Source of the DNA: CAINVV01 sp037140615 | Lineage (GTDB): Bacteria; Bacteroidota; Bacteroidia; Bacteroidales; Prolixibacteraceae | Reading direction: 5' to 3' | DNA length: 23,709 nt | NCBI GenBank assembly: GCA_037140615.1 | Contig: JBAXED010000053.1 | Span: forward strand, 1-23,709 | Position numbers and translations under genes: made by a program | In this document: positions 13,553-21,569 of the stretch, piece after piece | Layout: the number at the start of each line of letters is the position of its first letter | Position numbering within the stretch: the first letter of the stretch is position 1 | Notes under the pieces: generated by a model | The model's input: only the letters and a program-made list of their open reading frames with translations | Database searches by the model: none | Told to the model about the DNA's origin: nothing

Positions 13553-15262
13553 ATGAATAATCCCCAAAAAATACTGAATCTCTACACCCTGTTCTACCGG
13601 TTTTCTCCAGCCAGGAATATTGGGATTTTCCTGACCAACCTTCTATTCGGCTTGAGCCAGGGAGTCGGCATCATTACGCTGGTTCCCCTGCTGCAAATGC
13701 TTGAAAAGAATTCGCTTGGCAGCAACAGGGTTTTTGAAGTGCTGAACAGGCTGGTCGGCAGCTTGGGCATTACCATCAATATTGAACTGATTTTAGGCCT
13801 CTATCTTTGCCTTATCCTTTTTAATTCACTGATATTATATGCGAAATCAATTTGGCAGAGTGATGTCCAGCAGGAATATACAGCCGAAATTCGAAAAGAT
13901 ATCTTCAATAAACTAATCCGTTCCGACTGGGGATTTCTGTCCGGACAAAACCGAAACGAATTCTCTCATATCCTAACTTCCGAAATACCAAATATCACAG
14001 GATTGAATTTCTATTTGTTGTCTTTGCTGTCTGCCATTTCCATCTTTGTCATTTATGTCATCCTGGCTACCTTGGTATCATTTTATTTTACGCTGTTTGT
14101 TTTGATTTGCGGTTTGATTCTTTATTTGCTGATGAACAAGTATATCACCCGGACTTATTCAGTTGGAAGAGATAATTTTTTCACCAACCGCCACCTCTAC
14201 AAACAATTTGATGATTTCTGGGATGCAATCAAATTTGCGAAGATCCATGGAACCGAGAAATTCCATTTCGATCGCTTTAATGAGCAGAATCAACAATTTT
14301 CCGATGAACGGAAACGCCTGTTGAGGTTAAGCATAACTCCACAAACAATCAATTCAATAGCAAGTGCCGCGATTCTCAGTCTGGTCGTTTACCTGGGGTA
14401 TAAATTTGGAGGCTTATCGCTCTCTACTTTTCTGATATTGATTTTGCTGTTTTCGAGGATTTTTCCTCAACTGATGAAGATGCACACCACCTACATACAG
14501 ATCATCAGCCTGTTTCCGTCGTTCGAAAATACCATGGCCATGAAAAATGAGCTGGAAGCAAAGTTGAAGGATTCATCAGTTTTAACAGATCCTGCCACCT
14601 CAAAAATTAGCCTGAAAAAAGAGATTGCCTTTCAGGATGTTTCGTTCGGATACAACCAGGACAAACCGATATTTGAACATCTTAACCTCACTGTTCCAGC
14701 TCGAAATATCACAGGAATCATTGGCTCATCAGGCATTGGGAAAACAACTTTAATGGATATGGTGACCGGAATACTTATCCCCGGACAGGGAAAAATACAG
14801 ATTGATGGTCAGGATTTAGGTGAGCTTGACAAGGCAACCTGGCATAATTCCATCGCCTATGTTTCGCAGGATTCTGCTTTTACCAATTCATCATTGCGAG
14901 AAAATCTGGCAATGGGGGATAATCAGATTTCAGATTCGGCCATGTGGCAAACCCTTGATCGTGTTAATGCCGGTCCTTTTGTACGTGAGCTAGCGGAAGG
15001 ATTGGATACCCTGATGAGCAACAATGCACAACAATTCTCAGGTGGTGAGCGCCAGCGACTGGCCATTGCGAGAGCTTTGCTGCGCGAGCCTTCCCTGTTG
15101 CTGCTGGATGAAATTACAAACTCACTCGACGCCAAAAACGAACAGCACATCATCAATATTTTACTGGATCTGAAGAAAGACATCACGATCCTCTTTATCA
15201 CCCATAAAAAGGAGCTGATAAAATATTTTGATGAAGTAATAGATGTGGAGAAATTTGCCTGA
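13553..15262 (+). CDS. ABC exporter, fused membrane and ATPase domains
   Basis: This 569 aa half-transporter has about six membrane segments (residues ~22-320). Its nucleotide-binding domain has Walker A GSSGIGKTT (391-399), Q-loop Gln439, signature FSGGE (495-499), Walker B SLLLLDE (514-520) and switch His551. It has no N-terminal C39 peptidase domain, which fits the presence of a separate S24/S26 peptidase 25 bases upstream. It would work as a homodimer. In context it is the likely exporter of the mature peptide. Lipid-flippase-type relatives exist, so the substrate is inferred from neighbours. Confidence 0.85.
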   Translation: MNNPQKILNLYTLFYRFSPARNIGIFLTNLLFGLSQGVGIITLVPLLQMLEKNSLGSNRVFEVLNRLVGSLGITINIELILGLYLCLILFNSLILYAKSIWQSDVQQEYTAEIRKDIFNKLIRSDWGFLSGQNRNEFSHILTSEIPNITGLNFYLLSLLSAISIFVIYVILATLVSFYFTLFVLICGLILYLLMNKYITRTYSVGRDNFFTNRHLYKQFDDFWDAIKFAKIHGTEKFHFDRFNEQNQQFSDERKRLLRLSITPQTINSIASAAILSLVVYLGYKFGGLSLSTFLILILLFSRIFPQLMKMHTTYIQIISLFPSFENTMAMKNELEAKLKDSSVLTDPATSKISLKKEIAFQDVSFGYNQDKPIFEHLNLTVPARNITGIIGSSGIGKTTLMDMVTGILIPGQGKIQIDGQDLGELDKATWHNSIAYVSQDSAFTNSSLRENLAMGDNQISDSAMWQTLDRVNAGPFVRELAEGLDTLMSNNAQQFSGGERQRLAIARALLREPSLLLLDEITNSLDAKNEQHIINILLDLKKDITILFITHKKELIKYFDEVIDVEKFA

Positions 15263-15296
15263 TCATCTTCAACATGATTAAAACCACCCCCTAACT

Positions 15297-15323
15297 ATGA
15301 TTGCCGGATTGATTGTGCTTTAA
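15297..15323 (+). pseudogene. 3' stub of a second pqqD gene
   Basis: The sequence reads M-I-A-G-L-I-V-L-stop and matches the end of the intact gene (KAGLIEP-stop) at the DNA level: GCCGGATTGATTG, then C-T-TAA. It lies 28 bases before the second nucleotidyltransferase, as the intact pqqD lies 27 bases before the first. It shows that a pqqD-nucleotidyltransferase pair was duplicated and most of the second pqqD deleted. Confidence 0.65.
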
Positions 15324-15350
15324 TATAAATAGGATTTAATTGAATACCCG

Positions 15351-16448
15351 ATGAAGCTAACACCCGAACAACAGATTCTTTGCAACTTACTAAAGATTGC
15401 TCTTTGGCCGGAGCAGGACAAAGAGGCTCTACTCACAGGTTTTAAACAGGTAAATTGGGATAAAGTAATATCTTTTGCCTCTATTCAGGGGGTTCTGGGT
15501 ATTTCATACGATGGTTTTTATGATGTATGGAAAAGTAAACCTCAATTACTAAACATCCCTAAATTAAAGCAAATAGGTTGGGAATTGAGCGTAAAATCCA
15601 AGGAGGAAACAAACAAAAGGCAAAAAGAGGTAATCAAAGAATTGGTAACACTTTTCAATGACAATGGGATTGAAGTACTGCTTCTGAAAGGAATTGGTCT
15701 GGGAGAAAACTATCCCCTTCCTATGCACAGGGAGTCGGGCGACATTGATCTTTACCTCTATGGTGACTATGAAAAGGGTAATCAGATGATGGAGAGTTTG
15801 GACATCGAGGTAGAAAGAAAAAACCCCAAGCACGCTAAATTTATTTTCAAAGGGGTTTCGATAGAGAACCATAAGACCTTTCTCGACATCAAGAACGACA
15901 CAGTAAATGAGAAACTTGAAAAGGAACTGCATCATATTCTTCAGGAGCAGGGATATGATACGCTTCGCATCGACGAAACCGAAGTACGCATTCCAAAACC
16001 TGACTTTACTGCAATTTTTCTTATACGCCACAGTATTTACCACTTTCTTGAAGAAGGCATTGTGCTGAGATTTCACTGTGATCATGCGCTTTTCTTTACC
16101 CGAAATGCTGCCTCAATCAACTTCAGTCAATTTTTCAGGATTTTGGAAGAAACTTCCCAACTTAATTTGTTCGCTGCATTCATGTACCAGGCGCAGAAAT
16201 ATTTGGGAATGCCAACAAATTCAATTCCGGCTTTGGCTCAAAATGAAAAAATGGCAAAGAAAGTCTTTCGGGATACAATCAAATGCAACCCCCAATTGTT
16301 TGCAACTGATGATCCGGAAAAGAGAGCTTATATCAAGCGCAAAGTTGTGGGAGCCTATCTCTTGCTCAAGCTCAAATGGAAACATGATCTCGTGGAAGAG
16401 CCACTTTTCGATCGGCTGAAATCATCTCTTTTGAGGTCTCTTAAGTAG
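15351..16448 (+). CDS. PF14907-type nucleotidyltransferase, copy 2
   Basis: This 365 aa paralogue of 11026-12123 is the same length with the same D-x-D motif (RESGDIDLYL, D131/D133) and LLKGIGLGENYP. The two are clearly homologous along their whole length but much diverged, especially in residues 55-80 and 280-330, so the duplication is not recent. It lies 88 bases after the ABC exporter behind a pqqD stub. It may act on a different peptide of the family, such as peptide 5, which lies downstream, or be redundant. Confidence 0.8.
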   Translation: MKLTPEQQILCNLLKIALWPEQDKEALLTGFKQVNWDKVISFASIQGVLGISYDGFYDVWKSKPQLLNIPKLKQIGWELSVKSKEETNKRQKEVIKELVTLFNDNGIEVLLLKGIGLGENYPLPMHRESGDIDLYLYGDYEKGNQMMESLDIEVERKNPKHAKFIFKGVSIENHKTFLDIKNDTVNEKLEKELHHILQEQGYDTLRIDETEVRIPKPDFTAIFLIRHSIYHFLEEGIVLRFHCDHALFFTRNAASINFSQFFRILEETSQLNLFAAFMYQAQKYLGMPTNSIPALAQNEKMAKKVFRDTIKCNPQLFATDDPEKRAYIKRKVVGAYLLLKLKWKHDLVEEPLFDRLKSSLLRSLK

Positions 16449-16497
16449 ATTCCAGAGATAGGGATATACTCATTTATTCTGGTCAGCTTTTTGATTC

Positions 16498-16557
16498 TTG
16501 TCCACGAAATGACCACACTTTAATGGTCATCATGTTTGGAATAATTTATTAGTTTTG
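16498..16557 (+). promoter_or_regulatory. Conserved upstream box of peptide 5 (shared with peptide 1)
   Basis: TTGTCCACGAAATGACCAC at 16498 is followed by an inverted repeat ATGACCA/TGGTCAT (8-base spacer), and TAGTTTTG (16550-16557) matches the -7 consensus. The order and spacing equal those at 1866-1925. The ATG of peptide 5 is 119 bases from the box start. Confidence 0.5.
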
Positions 16558-16616
16558 ACTGAACAATGAGATTACACTTTTTGTTAACTGATTATCATTA
16601 TTCTAAAACCTTAAAG

Positions 16617-16745
16617 ATGGACGCACTAATTCCAAAAAGCAACAATGATTTGCAGATTTCTGTAAACAATTATGAAGCCCCTAAAATTGAGATCCAGGAC
16701 ATTACCATCGAGAAAGGTTTTGCTATGTCCGGTCCTGTTACTTAA
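16617..16745 (+). CDS. Short YxxPxI-motif peptide 5 (42 aa)
   Basis: The peptide is MDALIPKSNNDLQISVNN, YEAPKIEIQDI, TIEKGFAMS, GPVT and a stop. It shares MDxLxPKSxNDLQ with peptide 1, and YxxPKIEI and EKGFA with all members. The tail after the conserved Ser is GPVT. It lies 168 bases after the second nucleotidyltransferase with its own promoter-like region, and 44 bases before the thioredoxin-like lipoprotein. It could be the substrate of the second nucleotidyltransferase (inference). Confidence 0.6.
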   Translation: MDALIPKSNNDLQISVNNYEAPKIEIQDITIEKGFAMSGPVT

Positions 16746-16789
16746 CACGCGGAGCTCGGTTAAACTAAGAAATCATTACCTTTAAGGCT

Positions 16790-17791
16790 ATGAAGTTGAT
16801 ATCCCAAATTTCTCTTTGTAGCTGGAAGCTTATTGCCCTGATCTTTCTCTGTTTTGCCACAGCATCCTGCCATCTGCCGGAAAAGAAAAATCCGGCTGTC
16901 GTGGTTGTGCCTGTGCAAACAAAAGCTTACCAGCCTCCTGTTATTCCACTTATGCTAACCACACCTGAGCAGAAAACGGTCTTTCTGGTGGAGCACTTCT
17001 GGAACAACTTCAACTTCCGGGATACTTCGCAACTCGCAGCTTCCAAACCGCCGGAACAAGCCTTCGCCAATTTTATTACATATGCCGGACAGGTATCTCC
17101 CGAGCAAGCTGCCGGAGGCATCAGGAAATTGCTGGCCCAGGCGGAAATGAATAGGAAGAATACGCTGCTTTTCCTGGGCCTGGCAGAGAAATACCTCTAT
17201 CATCCCAACTCACCCATGCGGAATGATCAATTGTACGAGATCTTTCTTGAACTGGCATGCGCTTCGAAGGTGTTGGACGACACCTACAAATACCGTTTCA
17301 AAAAACAATATGAACTGGCCCTGAAGAACAAACCCGGGAACAAGGCTTCCGATTTCATTTTTACCCTGAAAAATGGTTCTTCCTCCAGCCTACTCCGAAC
17401 CAAATCAAAACTGCTAATTCTCTATTTTTTTAACCCCGAATGCAATGAATGCAAAGTTGCAAGAGGTAAAATGATTCAATCAGCGGTGATCGGTCAGCTG
17501 GAGAAAAAAGGAGCGCTCCAAATCCTGTCTGTCTATCCGGATCTGGAGCTGTCGGCCTGGACCAGAAATTATGCAGAATTGCCTGCCTCCTGGATCAATG
17601 GCTACGACAAGGGATCAGTGGTGCAAAAAAAGGCAATCTATGATCTCAAAGCCATCCCAACCCTCTATCTGCTCGATGAAAACAAAACCGTCCTGCTAAG
17701 AGATGCAACGGTCGAGAATATCGAAACATACCTGATCCAGCTCACTTCCCTGGTGCCAACGGAAGGTGCCAAAACAAAAGGCCAAAAATAA
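16790..17791 (+). CDS. Thioredoxin-fold lipoprotein (DUF5106-like N-terminal region)
   Basis: This 333 aa protein has a signal peptide with Lys13, a hydrophobic stretch and Cys27 as a likely lipidation site (ATASC). Residues ~55-180 are a helical domain resembling DUF5106, and ~185-325 form a thioredoxin-like domain. That domain has the active-site motif C218-N-E-C221 in FFNPECNECK and a cis-Pro region AIPTLYLLD (Pro290). It should sit on the periplasmic side and carry out thiol-disulfide exchange. It follows peptide 5 by 44 bases, so they may be co-transcribed. It may instead be unrelated to the peptide system. The stop is followed directly by the ACACAGAG-type repeat. Confidence 0.75.
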   Translation: MKLISQISLCSWKLIALIFLCFATASCHLPEKKNPAVVVVPVQTKAYQPPVIPLMLTTPEQKTVFLVEHFWNNFNFRDTSQLAASKPPEQAFANFITYAGQVSPEQAAGGIRKLLAQAEMNRKNTLLFLGLAEKYLYHPNSPMRNDQLYEIFLELACASKVLDDTYKYRFKKQYELALKNKPGNKASDFIFTLKNGSSSSLLRTKSKLLILYFFNPECNECKVARGKMIQSAVIGQLEKKGALQILSVYPDLELSAWTRNYAELPASWINGYDKGSVVQKKAIYDLKAIPTLYLLDENKTVLLRDATVENIETYLIQLTSLVPTEGAKTKGQK

Positions 17792-17898
17792 TATTACACA
17801 GAGCGACACAGAGGAGTCACAGAGATCCACAGAGGTAGAAAAAACGTTTTTAGTCTCCGTGTAACTCTGTGTTTCTCCTTCTTCCTCTGTGTAATATT
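17790..17898. repeat. ACACAGAG-rich inverted-repeat element, copy A
   Basis: The outer arms AATATTACACAGAG (17790-17803) and CTCTGTGTAATATT (17885-17898) are perfect inverted repeats. The inner part is further rich in CACAGAG on the left and CTCTGTG on the right, so one long hairpin is possible. A second copy in the same orientation lies at 22032-22133, so the pair brackets the hydrogenase structural genes. It may act as a terminator or as recombination homology. Confidence 0.8.
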
Positions 17899-17960
17899 TT
17901 AAAACAATTGACTTTAGAGAAATTTTTTTTATAATAATTACATAAATATATCTGGATATC

Positions 17961-17989
17961 TTGTTTCATAGATATTTAATGTATATTTA
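17961..17989 (+). promoter_or_regulatory. Possible promoter of the hydrogenase operon
   Basis: TTG at 17961-17963 and TATATTTA at 17982-17989 (18-base spacing) resemble the -33/-7 pair, but the final G of TAnnTTTG is A. It lies ~31 bases before the ATG at 18020 in a very AT-rich stretch. Confidence 0.3.
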
Positions 17990-18019
17990 ACGTTTAATTA
18001 ACATTAAACTCACCGCCTT

Positions 18020-19114
18020 ATGGAGAAACGTCCTTCTTTCTATCAGGAAGTCAAAGGGAAAGGCATTGCCCGGAGAGATTTCTTAAAATTCTGCACAACC
18101 ATGGCCGCATTTTTGGGCCTGGAGTCAAAAGGTGCAGGTCAGATTGCCAATGCACTTCAAACCAAGCCGCGTCTGCCTGTCATCTGGTTCCACTTTCAGG
18201 AATGTACCTGCTGCAGCGAATCATTTATCAGGGCTTCCCATCCTCTGGTGGCCGACATCGTCCTGAATAAAATTTCGCTGGATTACCAGGAAACTTTAAT
18301 GGCCGCTTCCGGATTTCAAGCCGAAGAAGCTTATCAGACGGTTATGAAAAAGTATCCCGGGCAATATGTTGTGATGGTTGAAGGGTCGATCCCGACGGCC
18401 AATGAAGCATACTGCTGTATCGGCGGACGAAGTGCCCTACAGATTCTGGAAGAAGCTGTTGCCAATTGCATGGCAGTGGTTGCCTGGGGCAATTGTGCCT
18501 CTTCAGGTTGCGTTCAGGCTGCCAGTCCAAATCCAACAGGAGCCAAACCAGTTCACGAAGTAATTAGTGGCAAACCTGTCGTCAATGTACAAGGTTGTCC
18601 GCCTATCGCTGATGTCATGGCCGGAGTTGTGGTGCATCTGCTCACATTCGGACGCATTCCTCAGCTGGATAGTCTTAATCGTCCAAAAGCATTCTATTCC
18701 CGCAGGGTTCATGATACCTGTTATCGCAGGGCCAATTTCGATGCCGGCTTGTTCGTTGAGTCTTTTGACGATGAAGGCGCAAAACGCGGATATTGTCTGT
18801 ATAAAATGGGCTGCAAAGGTCCTGTCACCTATAATTCATGCGGAATTATCAAATGGAACGATGGCGTTAGTTATCCCATCCAGTCGGGCCATCCATGCAT
18901 CGGATGCTCCGAAAAAGGATTTTGGGACAACGGTCCTTTCTACCAGCATCTGCCTTCTGTGGCCGGATTTGGTATCGAAACTACCGCGGATAAAATCGGC
19001 CTTGGACTTGGTGTGCTGACAGCAGCCGGAATGGCCGCTCACGCCATTACCACCAACATCCGGAAGCACAAAGAGATCACCAACGAACCAGAAACTAATC
19101 TGAAAGAATCATAG
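18020..19114 (+). CDS. hyaA: [NiFe] hydrogenase small subunit, oxygen-tolerant type
   Basis: This 364 aa protein has a Tat signal (RRDFLKF, 18-24), the mature FeS domain and a C-terminal membrane helix (~325-342). Proximal-cluster residues include C62, C64 and C65 in ECTCCSES, and C159 and C164 in NCASSGC. C64 and C164 correspond to the two supernumerary cysteines (C19 and C120 of E. coli Hyd-1) that build the [4Fe-3S] cluster of O2-tolerant group 1d enzymes. The distal cluster uses H231, C234, C259 and C265; the medial cluster uses C274, C293 and C296. It passes electrons from the Ni-Fe site to the cytochrome b at 20841. It is the first gene of a tight operon (2-base gap to the large subunit). 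Confidence 0.95.
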   Translation: MEKRPSFYQEVKGKGIARRDFLKFCTTMAAFLGLESKGAGQIANALQTKPRLPVIWFHFQECTCCSESFIRASHPLVADIVLNKISLDYQETLMAASGFQAEEAYQTVMKKYPGQYVVMVEGSIPTANEAYCCIGGRSALQILEEAVANCMAVVAWGNCASSGCVQAASPNPTGAKPVHEVISGKPVVNVQGCPPIADVMAGVVVHLLTFGRIPQLDSLNRPKAFYSRRVHDTCYRRANFDAGLFVESFDDEGAKRGYCLYKMGCKGPVTYNSCGIIKWNDGVSYPIQSGHPCIGCSEKGFWDNGPFYQHLPSVAGFGIETTADKIGLGLGVLTAAGMAAHAITTNIRKHKEITNEPETNLKES

Positions 19115-19116
19115 CC

Positions 19117-20838
19117 ATGGCAGAAAGAATAGTTATCGATCCAATTACCCGTATCGAAGGTCATTTACGGGTTGAAATAGAAGTTAAAGATGGCTTCGTT
19201 ACCGATGCCTTCAGCGCAGGTACCATGGTGCGGGGCATTGAGACAATTTTGAAAGGTCGCGATCCGCGCGATGCGTGGGCTTTCGTTGGCCGAGTATGCG
19301 GTGTTTGTACATCCACACACTCACTTACTTCGGTACGGACGGTCGAAAATGCACTGGGAATTTCAGTCCCGCCAAATGCCGAACTGATCCGCAACCTGAT
19401 GGCCAATGCCCTTTACATCCAGGATCACGTGGTCCATTTTTATGCACTGCATGCACTCGACTGGGTAGACGTGGTTTCCGCCCTGAGCGCCAATCCTGCT
19501 GAATCATCCAGAATTGCACAAAGTATTTCCGCCTGGCCAAAAAGCTCTGTCGGCTATTTCACCGACGTTCAAAACCAGGTCAAAAAATTTGTGGAAAGCG
19601 GTCAGCTGGGCATCTTCGCCAATGGCTACTGGGGACACAAAGCCTACAAATTACCGCCCGAAGTTAACCTCATCGCCGTAGCCCACTACCTCGAAGCCCT
19701 CGAATGGCAAAAGGAACTGGTCAAGGTACATACCATCTTTGGCGGAAAGAATCCGCATCCAAATTATGTAGTTGGCGGCGTTCCTTGCTCCATCAACATC
19801 GACGAAGCCAATGCAATTAATGCCGAGCGTCTGGCTTTTGTTGGTCAGCTGTTTCAGGATGCCAAGGTGTTCGTAGATCAGGTGTATATTCCCGATTTGC
19901 TGGCAGTAGCGACTTACTACAAAAGTGATTGGGGTGCCATCGGCGGCGGACTGACAAACTACATGTCATTCGGCGATTTCCCGACTAACGGATACAACCA
20001 TCCCGAAAGTTTCAAGATGCCAAGAGGTGTGATCCTGAACCGTGATCTGAGCAAAATCCACGAAGTGAAAGCCGAGGATACGGATCAGATTCAAGAGTTC
20101 ATCAACAACTCGTGGTACGAATATTCCAAAGGCGACAAAGTCGGTCTTCATCCCTGGGAAGGTGAGACAAAGTTTAACTATACCGGGCCGAAACCACCTT
20201 ACAAGAACCTTGATTTCAGCCAAAAATACAGTTGGGTAAAAACACCAAGATGGAAAGGTCTGCCAATGGAAGTCGGACCACTTTCCAGGATGCTGGTGGG
20301 TTATGCTTCTGGTCGGGCCGAATACAAAGAGGTCATTGAAAGTACCCTGAAAGCCCTCGATGTTCCGGTAACAGCCCTTTTCTCAACATTGGGACGGACA
20401 GCAGCACGCGGACTGGAAACCAAACTCGTCTGCGGATGGGCATTGGAATTCTATCAGCAGCTACTCGACAATATCAAGAACGGCGACTCACGTACCATGA
20501 ACAATGATAAATGGGAACCTGCATCGTGGCCAAAAATGGCCAAAGGTGTCGGTATGGTGGAAGCTCCACGCGGCGCCCTCTCCCACTTTATCGTCATCGA
20601 AGACAAGAAGATTGCCAACTACCAATTGGTGGTCCCGACAACATGGAACGCTTCGCCAAGAGATTTGAATGGTATGCGGTCGGCCTACGAGGCAGCACTG
20701 ATCGGAACACCGATAGCTGATCCAAAAAATCCGCTGGAAGTATTGCGCACGATCCACTCTTTCGACCCTTGTCTGGCATGCGCAGTGCATCTCTACGACG
20801 AAAACGGAAGCTATATTCATGAACTGAAAACATATTAG
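19117..20838 (+). CDS. hyaB: [NiFe] hydrogenase large subunit
   Basis: This 573 aa subunit carries the Ni-Fe site. The L1 motif is RVCGVCTSTH (C61, C64) and the L2 motif is DPCLACAVH (C552, C555, H558). A 15-residue C-terminal tail after His558 (LYDENGSYIHELKTY) should be removed by the maturation protease encoded at 21569. RIEGHLRVE near the N-terminus is also typical. It oxidises H2 in the periplasm and is co-exported with the small subunit through its Tat signal. The ATG follows the small-subunit stop by 2 bases. Confidence 0.95.
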   Translation: MAERIVIDPITRIEGHLRVEIEVKDGFVTDAFSAGTMVRGIETILKGRDPRDAWAFVGRVCGVCTSTHSLTSVRTVENALGISVPPNAELIRNLMANALYIQDHVVHFYALHALDWVDVVSALSANPAESSRIAQSISAWPKSSVGYFTDVQNQVKKFVESGQLGIFANGYWGHKAYKLPPEVNLIAVAHYLEALEWQKELVKVHTIFGGKNPHPNYVVGGVPCSINIDEANAINAERLAFVGQLFQDAKVFVDQVYIPDLLAVATYYKSDWGAIGGGLTNYMSFGDFPTNGYNHPESFKMPRGVILNRDLSKIHEVKAEDTDQIQEFINNSWYEYSKGDKVGLHPWEGETKFNYTGPKPPYKNLDFSQKYSWVKTPRWKGLPMEVGPLSRMLVGYASGRAEYKEVIESTLKALDVPVTALFSTLGRTAARGLETKLVCGWALEFYQQLLDNIKNGDSRTMNNDKWEPASWPKMAKGVGMVEAPRGALSHFIVIEDKKIANYQLVVPTTWNASPRDLNGMRSAYEAALIGTPIADPKNPLEVLRTIHSFDPCLACAVHLYDENGSYIHELKTY

Positions 20839-20840
20839 CC

Positions 20841-21569
20841 ATGAAAAGCAGATCTGTCCCTTTGCGTGAGGTATACGTATGGGAATTGCCTGTTCGTATT
20901 TATCACTGGATCAATGCGCTTTGTATCCTGGCACTCTGTATCACCGGATACCTTATAGGGAATCCGATCGCAGTCATGAAGGGTACTGAGGCCTATCTGA
21001 ATTTTTGGTTTGGCAATGTGAGGTTCATCCATTTTGTGGCTGCCTTTCTTTTCTTCTTCAATTTTGTCTTTCGCACCTATTGGGGATTTGCAGGAAATGA
21101 ATATTCCAGATGGTACAACTTCATTCCGTTGAAAAAAAGTCAATGGAACGAGATTCTGGATGTCATCAAAGTGGACGTATTTCAGATAAAGCACAAACAG
21201 ATCGATTCAATCGGTCACAATTCGCTGGCCAGTTTTATCTATTTCATCACTTTTTTGATCTTCCTTCTTCAGTGTCTGACCGGTTTTGGGATGTACGCAG
21301 CGATGAGCAATTCTTTTCTTCCTCAGCTGTTCGCGTGGTTCGTTCCATTTCTGGGAGGAGATATTGCAGTCCGCCAAATTCACCATATTCTGATGTGGGC
21401 TTTTATCCTCTTTGCACTGGTACATGTTTACCTGGTTTTCTACCACGATTACATCGAACGGAGAGGCATTACCTCCTCCATGATCGGCGGCTGGAAATTT
21501 ATCGAAGAGGATGTGGCTTTGAGAAATGATGACAGCACAAGCACCAGCCCTAAAAAAGGAAAAAAATAG
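20841..21569 (+). CDS. hyaC: [NiFe] hydrogenase b-type cytochrome subunit
   Basis: This 242 aa protein has four predicted membrane helices and conserved His residues in them (H22, H64, H181/H182, H195). This pattern fits the diheme cytochrome b that anchors group 1 hydrogenases and reduces the quinone pool. The N-terminal VYVWELPVRIYHWINAL segment is diagnostic. The ATG is 2 bases after the large-subunit stop, and the last base of its stop codon is the first base of the next gene's GTG. The tail after ~220 is Ser/Lys-rich and not conserved. Confidence 0.93.
   Translation: MKSRSVPLREVYVWELPVRIYHWINALCILALCITGYLIGNPIAVMKGTEAYLNFWFGNVRFIHFVAAFLFFFNFVFRTYWGFAGNEYSRWYNFIPLKKSQWNEILDVIKVDVFQIKHKQIDSIGHNSLASFIYFITFLIFLLQCLTGFGMYAAMSNSFLPQLFAWFVPFLGGDIAVRQIHHILMWAFILFALVHVYLVFYHDYIERRGITSSMIGGWKFIEEDVALRNDDSTSTSPKKGKK

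Noticed and set aside
10729..16448. Canonical lasso-peptide cluster
   Set aside because: No asparagine-synthetase-like cyclase and no B2 transglutaminase-like protein are encoded anywhere in the window.
19161..20842. Several minus-strand frames of 70-110 codons inside the hydrogenase large-subunit gene
   Set aside because: They are shadows of a strongly recognised gene on the plus strand.
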